Shown: positions 1 through 5,068 of the stretch, in pieces | Layout of the letters: each line of letters starts with the position of its first letter | How positions within the stretch are numbered: the first letter of the stretch is position 1 | Assembly (NCBI GenBank): GCA_964483805.1 | Contig: CAZADH010000377.1 | Span: 1-5,068 of the forward strand | DNA from: CAZADH01 sp964483805 | Lineage (GTDB): Bacteria > Muiribacteriota > Ozemobacteria > Ozemobacterales > Ozemobacteraceae | Length of the DNA stretch: 5,068 nucleotides | Reading direction: 5' to 3' | Notes under the pieces: model-generated | Told to the model about the DNA's origin: nothing | Seen by the model: the letters and a program-made list of their open reading frames with translations, nothing else | Database searches by the model: none | Position numbers and translations under genes: made by a program

Positions 1-978
1 AATCTCGAAGGCGAGTACCGGTTGATCATCCAGCCGTCGCGCCCCCTGGCCGACAAGATCATGGCTGAGGTGGTCGACGACATCCGGCGCATCTTTCGCG
101 AGTTTCCTTCCGAGGTGCCTTTTTCGGGCGACACGCCGATGAAGCTCGAGTGCTGGGCGCCGGGGCCACCGCGGTCCGGGCGGTCGGGGCGACAGATCGA
201 GTCGTTGCGCGGCAAGCTCTCGTTTCCTGTGATTCTGGCGGGCAAGATCGTCGGTCTCATTCACCTGACCAGCGACAAAGAAGACTTGTTGGAACGGCGC
301 GATCAGGATGTGACGCTCGAGTTCCAGAACCTGCTGGTGGCGAGCATGAAAAACGCGATGCTGCATCAACGCACCGAGAAGCTCGCGTTTACCGATCCGC
401 TGACCGGTCTGTACAACCACCGGTATTTTCAAGACACCCTCGAGCAGGAACTGACCCGTTCCCGCCGCTACAACACGCCGATGACCTTGATGATCATGGA
501 TATCGACCACTTCAAGAAGTTCAACGACACCTGGGGCCATCAGCTCGGCGATCGGGTGTTGACGCATGTGGCGAAGATCTTCGTCAACAATGCCCGCGAA
601 AAGATCGACACGGTGGCGCGGTACGGGGGTGAAGAGTTCGTTGTCATCCTGCCCGAGACCTCGCTCGAGGGTGCGGCTCACTTTGGCGAACGCGTGCGGC
701 AGGCAGTCGAAGCCAGTGCGGTGGCACACGAAGACCAGATGCTCAAGGTGACGTTGTCGTTGGGCTTGTGCAGCACGGCAAACACGAACTGCGCCAAACC
801 GAGCGAGATCATCGAAGCGGCCGATCTGGCCTTGTATCACGCCAAAGAGCACGGGCGCAACCAGGTTTGCGTGTTTACCGGGCCAACGGTGCAGCAGGTG
901 CAGATCCGGGCGGTGGCGGCCGAGCCGACAGCGGTGGCTGCGCCGGCGGCGGCGACCGAGGCACTGGAGCGTCGGTGA
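1..978 (+). CDS. GAF-GGDEF diguanylate cyclase, 5'-truncated by window edge
   Basis: The protein makes cyclic-di-GMP from two GTP molecules. The frame is open from base 1 (codons N-L-E-G-E-Y-R-L), so the true start lies upstream; the TTG at 22 is not a credible start. Of the 325 visible residues, about 1-115 form the end of a GAF-type sensor domain (GKIVGLIHLTS near nt 240-272). A helical linker follows, then a full GGDEF domain from about nt 382 to 888: FTDPLTGLYNHRYF, the metal-binding and substrate region MDIDHFKKFND..GHQLGD, and the active-site loop RYGGEEF (GGEEF at 625-639). These signatures predict an active cyclase. The usual inhibitory RxxD motif five residues before GGEEF reads EKID (598-609), with the arginine replaced and an R one position further upstream. 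The tail after the domain is rich in alanine and proline and looks unstructured. No membrane segment is visible in this part, so the visible part appears cytoplasmic. Family assignment is certain; the input signal is unknown. Confidence 0.96.
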   Translation, partial: NLEGEYRLIIQPSRPLADKIMAEVVDDIRRIFREFPSEVPFSGDTPMKLECWAPGPPRSGRSGRQIESLRGKLSFPVILAGKIVGLIHLTSDKEDLLERRDQDVTLEFQNLLVASMKNAMLHQRTEKLAFTDPLTGLYNHRYFQDTLEQELTRSRRYNTPMTLMIMDIDHFKKFNDTWGHQLGDRVLTHVAKIFVNNAREKIDTVARYGGEEFVVILPETSLEGAAHFGERVRQAVEASAVAHEDQMLKVTLSLGLCSTANTNCAKPSEIIEAADLALYHAKEHGRNQVCVFTGPTVQQVQIRAVAAEPTAVAAPAAATEALERR

Positions 979-983
979 GAAAT

Positions 984-1001
984 ACATTATGTGTATAATG
1001 T
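984..1001. repeat. Perfect AT-rich inverted repeat, candidate operator
   Basis: The arms ACATTAT (984-990) and ATAATGT (995-1001) are exact reverse complements separated by GTGT. The element lies in the short gap between the cyclase and receiver genes and is conspicuously AT-rich in a GC-rich setting. It overlaps a TATAAT hexamer, the usual position for a repressor operator. No T-run follows, so it is a poor fit to an intrinsic terminator. The size and symmetry suit a dimeric helix-turn-helix regulator, but no specific regulator is recognised. Confidence 0.55.
994..999 (+). promoter_or_regulatory. Candidate -10 box for the receiver/HD-GYP pair
   Basis: TATAAT is an exact match to the housekeeping -10 consensus, 33 bases before the receiver ATG at 1033. 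Transcription would start around 1005-1007, giving a leader of about 27 nt. No convincing -35 box is found at 16-18 bp upstream (the region around 971-976 reads GTCGGT). The TG just upstream is one base out of register for an extended -10. The promoter would therefore be weak or activator-dependent if real, and the hexamer could simply be part of the palindrome that contains it. Confidence 0.45.
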
Positions 1002-1021
1002 CAATACAGCAGGGTGGCGGT

Positions 1022-1028
1022 GGGGGAG
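1022..1028 (+). promoter_or_regulatory. Ribosome binding site deciding the receiver start
   Basis: GGGGGAG lies four bases before the ATG at 1033 and can pair with the 16S anti-Shine-Dalgarno sequence. It supports ATG 1033 over the in-frame GTG at 991. That GTG would sit inside the inverted repeat, lacks a comparable site, and would add 14 residues not typical of receiver domains. Confidence 0.7.
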
Positions 1029-1032
1029 ACAG

Positions 1033-1440
1033 ATGACCGAGACGGGAAAAAGGGTGTTGGTGGTCGATGACGATGCCGAGATCCAACTCGTGCTCGCCAT
1101 GGTCCTGAAGAAGGCCGGTTTCGTGACGTTGCAGGCAAAAACGGGAGCCGAAGGCCTCGAGGTGATGCGGCGTGAGAAGCCCGACCTGTTGTTGCTCGAC
1201 GTACTGATGCCCGAGATGGACGGCTGGGCCGTGGTGCAGGCGAAGAATCGGGAACCGGCAATTGCCGGGATTCCGACGATCATTCTCACCGCTTCGGGGC
1301 AAATGATCGATCGCACCATGGCCGAGCATCTGGCGAAGGCGCGGGCGTTCTTGACCAAGCCGTTCGAGCCGGCCGAGCTGATTGCCGAGGTGCGCAAGGC
1401 ACTGGGCATGGGCGACAGTGGCGGGCCGGGGGGCCGATGA
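1033..1440 (+). CDS. Stand-alone response regulator receiver domain (CheY-like)
   Basis: This 135-residue protein is a single receiver domain that takes a phosphoryl group from a histidine kinase. It begins TETGKRVLVVDDDAEIQ. All key residues are present: acidic pocket D12/D13, phospho-acceptor D56 in LLLLDVLMPEMDG, switch residue T86 in ILTAS, and K109-P110 in FLTKPFE. Its length is that of CheY/Spo0F-type proteins, and only a short Gly-rich tail follows helix 5, so there is no output domain. The stop codon overlaps the start of the HD-GYP gene (ATGA at 1437-1440), which indicates translational coupling and suggests that the receiver acts on, or with, that phosphodiesterase. No histidine kinase is in the window, so its phosphodonor is unknown. 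The start is ATG 1033, chosen for its ribosome binding site and for fit to the family N-terminus. Confidence 0.95.
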   Translation: MTETGKRVLVVDDDAEIQLVLAMVLKKAGFVTLQAKTGAEGLEVMRREKPDLLLLDVLMPEMDGWAVVQAKNREPAIAGIPTIILTASGQMIDRTMAEHLAKARAFLTKPFEPAELIAEVRKALGMGDSGGPGGR

Positions 1441-3626
1441 CCGCAGTGGACCCGACTTTTGACCGGTTGTCGCGGCTGTCGGCCATCTCGTTGGCCATGT
1501 CGCGGCCGGGGGCCGACGTTACGGCACTGCTCGAGCTGATTCTTGGCTCGGCGGTGGCGGCGTTGCGGGCCGACGAAGGGTACCTGTGTCTGACCGATCC
1601 GGAGTCGTTCGAGTTGCGGTTGGCGGTGGCGCAGGGCAAGCGGCGGTCGCGGCCGCGGCAGATCCCGTGCCCCGAGCGGCGTACCGCCCTGACGAGCGCC
1701 GGCGAGTTCGGCTTTGCGCCGCTGACGCAGGCCAACGGCAGCGAGGCGAGCGAGGCCGCGATGTCGCCAGAGGCGCGTCTGTTGCGCCAGGTGTTCCTCG
1801 ATCGCGAGCGGCGCTTGTTCGTCAGTGCGCTGCACGACCCGTCGTTCGTCGGGGTGCCGTATTTGGCGGCGGTGATCGTGCCGCTGAAGACCGAGAATCA
1901 ATGTCTGGGCGTGATGGTGTTGGCCAATACGCAGCGGCAGGCGACGTTCACCGGCAACGATCTTGAAGAAGCCACCGTGTTCGCGAATCTGGCGGCAGTT
2001 GCGGTTGAGCACCGCAAGCTGGTTGACGAACGGGAAACCCGGCTCAACGAGATGGGGCGGCTGCACGAACTGGCAAAACGGTTTTCGGCGGTGCAGACCC
2101 TCGAGGGCCTGATCGGCTTGTCGTTCGAGTATCTGGGGCGCATCGTGCCCGCCGATCTGGGCGTGGTGACGCACTTCAACAACGACGAAGAGACGCGTTA
2201 CTTCGTGAGCAACCGGCCCCTGGCGCCGCGCAGCCTCGAGGGACTGACCACGCACATCGACGACGTGACGCGGACCCTGCGCGAGCGGCCGCCGCGCCTG
2301 GTGCGGTCGCAACAGATTTTTCTGCCGGCCAAGGAGGGAGGGCTGGTGCAGCCGCCGTTCCGCCGGTCGTTGCGGTCGTTCATGACGGTGCCGCTGGTCG
2401 TTCAGGGCCAGAACATCGGCCTGATCAACCTGTCGTCGACGCGCGAAAATGCGTTCTCGCGCGATCACCTGCGTGGCCTGACCACATTGGCGACGATTCT
2501 GGCGACCGCCATCGAGAACATCAAGATCCGGTTGTTCCTCGAACGCCGGCTCGACGAGTTGTCGGTGTTGTTTGAAATCAGCCAATCGCTGACGTCGACG
2601 CTCGTTCTCGATGAAGTGTTGTCGAGCATCGTGAATTTTTCGATGGACATGATGCATGCGTTGCGGTGCGAGTTGCGGCTGATCGACGCCAAGGGCGAGT
2701 ATCTCGAGATCCGCGCGTCGCGCGGGCTGTCGCGTACCTTTTTGAACTCCACGCCGGTCAAGGTGGGTGAGGGTTTGTTGGGTGAAGCGGTGCATACGCG
2801 CAAAGCGATTTCGGTGGTCGACCTGCGTAAAGACCCGCGGACACGGCACATCAAGCTGGTCCGCCGTGAGCGGTTGGCCGGCCTGCTGGCGGTGCCGATC
2901 TGCCAGCGCAGCCAGGCGATTGGGGTGATTTCGGTGTACACCAGCAAGCCGCGCGACTTCACGCAAAAAGAGATCGACCTGCTGTCGACGTTTGCGTCGC
3001 AGGCGAGCATCGCTATCGAGAACGCCCGGCTGTACGCGCGGATGAAAGAGCAATACCTGGCGATCGTCACCGCCCTGGCGGCGGCCATCGAAACCAAAGA
3101 CGCGTACACGCACGGGCACAGCAAGAACGTCATGGAGATGGCCGTCAAGATTGCCCGCGAGTTGCACCTGAACGAGGGCGAGATCGAGACGATCAAGTAT
3201 GCGGGGTTGTTGCACGACATCGGCAAGATCGGCATCAACGACCGCATTCTCTCGAAAGACGGAGAACTGACGGTCGAGGAGCGCGATTTGATTCGCGAAC
3301 ACCCCCGTCACGGTGCGTTCATCATCGAGCGGGTCGATTTCTTGCGCGACATCGCGCCGTTGACCCTGTATCACCACGAGCGCTTCGACGGTACCGGTTA
3401 TCCGCTGGGCCTGGCCGGCGAGAAGATTCCGCTGGGAGCGCGGATTCTCGCGGTGGCCGACACCTACGACTCGATGATCGCGGACCGCCCCTATCGCAAG
3501 GCGTTGCCGTATGCGAAGGTGGTCGAGGAGATGCGCAAGGCCTCGGGAACCCAGCTCGATCCGGCATTGGTCCAGGTGCTGCTCGAGATCCTGCGGCGCG
3601 AGCGACGGGCGGGGGCGCCGGCCTGA
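1437..3626 (+). CDS. Triple-GAF HD-GYP cyclic-di-GMP phosphodiesterase
   Basis: This 729-residue soluble protein is predicted to hydrolyse cyclic-di-GMP. Three GAF-like sensor domains come first, at about residues 15-190, 210-365 and 372-535. They are joined by charged helices (VDERETRLNEMGRL, FLERRLDELSVL) that look like signalling coiled coils. The HD-GYP domain occupies about 540-725. Its likely metal ligands are all visible: H561 (HSKNV), H593-D594 (LLHDIGKIGI), H622 and H625 (EHPRHG), H646-H647-E648 and D675 (AVADTYDS). The signature HHERFDGTGYP (646-656) is complete, so activity is expected; whether the site binds two or three metals cannot be judged here. The ATG overlaps the stop of the receiver gene, and a G-rich stretch (1428-1433) lies just upstream as a weak ribosome site. 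No transmembrane segment or signal peptide is seen. The GAF ligands are unknown. The second GAF domain resembles that of the upstream cyclase. Confidence 0.96.
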   Translation: MTAVDPTFDRLSRLSAISLAMSRPGADVTALLELILGSAVAALRADEGYLCLTDPESFELRLAVAQGKRRSRPRQIPCPERRTALTSAGEFGFAPLTQANGSEASEAAMSPEARLLRQVFLDRERRLFVSALHDPSFVGVPYLAAVIVPLKTENQCLGVMVLANTQRQATFTGNDLEEATVFANLAAVAVEHRKLVDERETRLNEMGRLHELAKRFSAVQTLEGLIGLSFEYLGRIVPADLGVVTHFNNDEETRYFVSNRPLAPRSLEGLTTHIDDVTRTLRERPPRLVRSQQIFLPAKEGGLVQPPFRRSLRSFMTVPLVVQGQNIGLINLSSTRENAFSRDHLRGLTTLATILATAIENIKIRLFLERRLDELSVLFEISQSLTSTLVLDEVLSSIVNFSMDMMHALRCELRLIDAKGEYLEIRASRGLSRTFLNSTPVKVGEGLLGEAVHTRKAISVVDLRKDPRTRHIKLVRRERLAGLLAVPICQRSQAIGVISVYTSKPRDFTQKEIDLLSTFASQASIAIENARLYARMKEQYLAIVTALAAAIETKDAYTHGHSKNVMEMAVKIARELHLNEGEIETIKYAGLLHDIGKIGINDRILSKDGELTVEERDLIREHPRHGAFIIERVDFLRDIAPLTLYHHERFDGTGYPLGLAGEKIPLGARILAVADTYDSMIADRPYRKALPYAKVVEEMRKASGTQLDPALVQVLLEILRRERRAGAPA

Positions 3627-3628
3627 CA

Positions 3629-3650
3629 CCGCTGGCGGTAACGCCGGTGG
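3629..3650 (+). other. Stem-loop with GNRA-type tetraloop after the HD-GYP stop
   Basis: Bases 3629-3637 can pair with 3642-3650 over nine base pairs (seven Watson-Crick, two G-U), closed by the tetraloop GTAA, which is GUAA in RNA and a GNRA loop. It begins two bases after the HD-GYP stop codon. No T-run follows, so it is not a classic intrinsic terminator. It may stabilise the 3' end, cause partial termination or tune expression of the next gene. An alternative pairing of GCTGGC (3631-3636) with GCCAGC (3650-3655) also exists and excludes the first. Confidence 0.5.
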
Positions 3651-3670
3651 CCAGCAGTGCCTGATCTGCC

Positions 3671-5068
3671 ATGATTGCCAGTCTCGTCGTATTGCCCATC
3701 GGCGCCGATCTCGACGCGGTGGTTGCCGCCTGGATGCTGCTGCGCCTCGAACCGACGCGGCGCGTGCTCGAACCGCCGCGGTTGGCCGACAACGCCGCCG
3801 CCACCTGGCGTCGTCTGCTGGGCGTCACCGGGGTGGCGTCGACGGGGCGACATGGCGTCGTGGTCGCCCGCGGCGACCTCGACTGGTCGCAACTGCGTGA
3901 GGTTCATCTCGTCGAGGTCTCGGCGCCGGCAGCAATACGAGGTATTGTCGATGTATTGTCGCGTCACCGCCCCCGCGTGATCTGCTGGTCGCGACGGCGG
4001 CCCCGTCTGCCGTTGCCGACGGAGCACCGGCCGGTGGTCGCGATGAGTCTGGTAGCGCAGTTGCTGCCCGAGATGGCGCCTGCGCTCGACGGCTTGAACG
4101 ACGGCGAACGCCTCGCCATGGCGCGGGCGGTGGTCGAACGCACGGCGGGCTTGTGGGCGGGGCGGGCGACGCCAACCGATCTGGCTGCCCTCGACCGGTT
4201 GCGTGCGGGTCCGTTGGCCGTGCGGCACATCGGATTGGGCGTCGATCTTGGCTGGCGGGCCGATCAGCGGGCGCTGCTCGATGAGTTGCAGCATCGGCTC
4301 GAGGAACAGCGCATCCGTGGTTGGCCGATCACGCTGGCGGTGGTGCGGGTGCGCCATCCGGTCGGCGATGTGATCCAGGTGCTCGATGCGTTGTGGTCGC
4401 GACAGGAACCCGAAGGGGTCTTCGTGATCGCGTTGCTCACGGCCGGCCGGGTCCGCCTGTGGGCGCGCTCGCGCCTGCCGGGCACCGATCTGGCGCGGGC
4501 CTGGAAACACCTGAATCCGCAGTGGCACCACCGTTGGTTGACGGTGCTCATGCCGGGAACGACCGTCGATGCTGTGCACGCGCGGGTGCTCGATCTGCTC
4601 GATTCGGTCATGCCGCCAGCCGAGACCGCGGCGACAGTGATGCAGACGCCGCCGCCCACGGTGGCGGACGGGACGACGGTGCAAGAGGCGTGGCGTCGGG
4701 TGCAGCGGTTTCAGACCCCGGGCCTGGTGGTGACGCTGGGCGTATCGACAAATCTTGTGGGGGTCTTGACGCGGCACGACCTCGAGCGGGCGGTCAACCT
4801 CGACCTGGGTGCGCTCAGTGTCGGGCGCCTGTTGCTCGGTACGGTGCCGGTCACCTGCACCCCTGATGCGGCGTTGCTCGAGGTGCGCCGGCGCATGGTG
4901 CAGGCGGGCGTCGAGCTGATTCCGGTGGTGAGCGGCAGTGCCGTGGTTGGCCTGATCAGCACCCGCGATGTGCTGACCGTCGGCACGGGCGTGGCCCGCG
5001 GCGGTCCCGTGGCCGCACCGGCGGTCGCCCGGGGCGCGGCGCCGGCGCGACGGGGGGTGGCGGCGCCG
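3671..5068 (+). CDS. Degenerate DHH/DHHA1-like protein with two CBS domains, 3'-truncated
   Basis: An open frame of 466 codons runs from ATG 3671 to the window end without a stop. An in-frame TGA at 3662 forces a start at or after this ATG; the ribosome site is weak. The N-terminus (MIASLVVLPIGADLDAVVAA) aligns by eye with the start of the DHH half of DHH-CBS-poly(A) polymerase family proteins (typical NADFDALAS). Later landmarks also follow in order: LREVHLVEVS where the family has LVLVDT, RATPTDLAAL where it has TTPRDLxAA, and GRVRLWARSR of DHHA1. A CBS pair follows at about 322-376 (VGVLTRHDLERA) and 383-437 (VGLISTRDVL). Only D13 and D15 of the active site survive. Motif II aspartate is E82, the DHH triad is replaced by W106-S107-R108, the motif IV aspartate region reads ERTAG, and the GGGH loop reads LNPQWHHRW. 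Phosphoesterase activity is therefore unlikely. After about residue 438 comes an Ala/Pro/Gly/Arg-rich linker. The family would continue with a nucleotidyltransferase domain, which is not visible here. It lies 44 bp after the HD-GYP gene and may be cotranscribed. That it is coding is strongly supported; the family match is by recognition only. Confidence 0.82.
   Translation, partial: MIASLVVLPIGADLDAVVAAWMLLRLEPTRRVLEPPRLADNAAATWRRLLGVTGVASTGRHGVVVARGDLDWSQLREVHLVEVSAPAAIRGIVDVLSRHRPRVICWSRRRPRLPLPTEHRPVVAMSLVAQLLPEMAPALDGLNDGERLAMARAVVERTAGLWAGRATPTDLAALDRLRAGPLAVRHIGLGVDLGWRADQRALLDELQHRLEEQRIRGWPITLAVVRVRHPVGDVIQVLDALWSRQEPEGVFVIALLTAGRVRLWARSRLPGTDLARAWKHLNPQWHHRWLTVLMPGTTVDAVHARVLDLLDSVMPPAETAATVMQTPPPTVADGTTVQEAWRRVQRFQTPGLVVTLGVSTNLVGVLTRHDLERAVNLDLGALSVGRLLLGTVPVTCTPDAALLEVRRRMVQAGVELIPVVSGSAVVGLISTRDVLTVGTGVARGGPVAAPAVARGAAPARRGVAAP

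Noticed and set aside
984..1001. Intrinsic terminator for the cyclase gene
   Set aside because: The stem is only seven mostly A-T pairs and no T-run follows, so it would be a very weak terminator. Operator or promoter is the better reading.
999..1004. Minus-strand -35 box (TTGACA read on the reverse strand)
   Set aside because: The hexamer is exact, but no -10-like sequence lies 16-18 bases further along the minus strand, and no minus-strand gene is present to be driven.
991..1032. GTG at 991 as start of the receiver gene
   Set aside because: It lies within the palindrome, has no ribosome binding site, and would add residues not seen in receiver domains. ATG 1033 has GGGGGAG four bases upstream.
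987..3629. 880-codon open frame on the minus strand opposite the receiver and HD-GYP genes
   Set aside because: Over the HD-GYP gene its codons are in exact register with the sense codons, so antisense stops would need sense TTA, CTA or TCA, which this GC-rich gene avoids. The product is a low-complexity Arg/Gln/His/Asp-rich sequence with no recognisable domain, while the sense strand encodes clear conserved domains.
3491..4777. 428-codon open frame on the minus strand opposite the DHH-CBS gene
   Set aside because: It is again in codon register with the sense gene, so it arises from avoidance of the same three codons. Its translation is Arg/His/Gln-rich without motifs, whereas the sense frame gives DHH-like and CBS patterns.
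4321..4866. 181-codon plus-strand open frame inside the DHH-CBS gene
   Set aside because: It is a different frame of the same strand giving a Gly/Ala/Arg-rich composition typical of out-of-frame GC-rich DNA. The longer overlapping frame carries the CBS motifs.
5031..5048. GC palindromes near the window end as a terminator
   Set aside because: They lie inside an open reading frame in an Ala/Gly/Arg-coding low-complexity stretch, where such palindromes arise from codon composition. There is no T-run and no stop codon.

Overview
The window is GC-rich, densely coding bacterial DNA. It reads entirely on the + strand and contains four genes, of which the first and last are cut by the window edges. 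The absence of the sense codons TTA, CTA and TCA over long stretches, together with very long antisense frames, fits a high-GC environmental Gram-negative. A Desulfobacterota/Myxococcota-like lineage is plausible from the mix of GAF-GGDEF, GAF-HD-GYP and DHH-CBS proteins. This is an inference, and the sequence alone does not fix the taxon.

Layout. (1) Positions 1-978 hold the 3' part of a GAF-GGDEF diguanylate cyclase. (2) A 54-bp gap (979-1032) carries a perfect AT-rich inverted repeat with a TATAAT hexamer embedded in it, then a purine-rich ribosome binding site. (3) Positions 1033-1440 encode a stand-alone response-regulator receiver domain. (4) Positions 1437-3626 overlap the receiver gene by ATGA and encode a protein with three GAF domains and a complete HD-GYP cyclic-di-GMP phosphodiesterase domain. 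(5) A 44-bp gap (3627-3670) holds a 9-bp stem closed by a GNRA-type tetraloop. (6) From 3671 to the window end runs an uninterrupted reading frame of 466 codons with no stop. It resembles the DHH/DHHA1 plus paired-CBS half of the DHH-CBS-poly(A) polymerase (tRNA nucleotidyltransferase-like) family, but almost every catalytic motif of the DHH part is gone.

How the genes may work together. The first three genes form a compact cyclic-di-GMP make-and-break module: a cyclase with an intact GGEEF active site, a receiver, and an HD-GYP hydrolase. The GAF domain of the cyclase resembles the second GAF domain of the phosphodiesterase, so the two opposing enzymes may respond to related inputs. The cyclase also lacks the arginine of the usual RxxD product-inhibition site, so its shut-off may depend on the neighbouring hydrolase. 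The fourth gene, a likely catalytically dead DHH protein with CBS modules, is the most unusual item. It may be a regulatory or scaffold relic of an RNA-processing enzyme, and its C-terminal part lies outside the window. No RNA genes, CRISPR arrays, insertion sequences or integration sites were seen.
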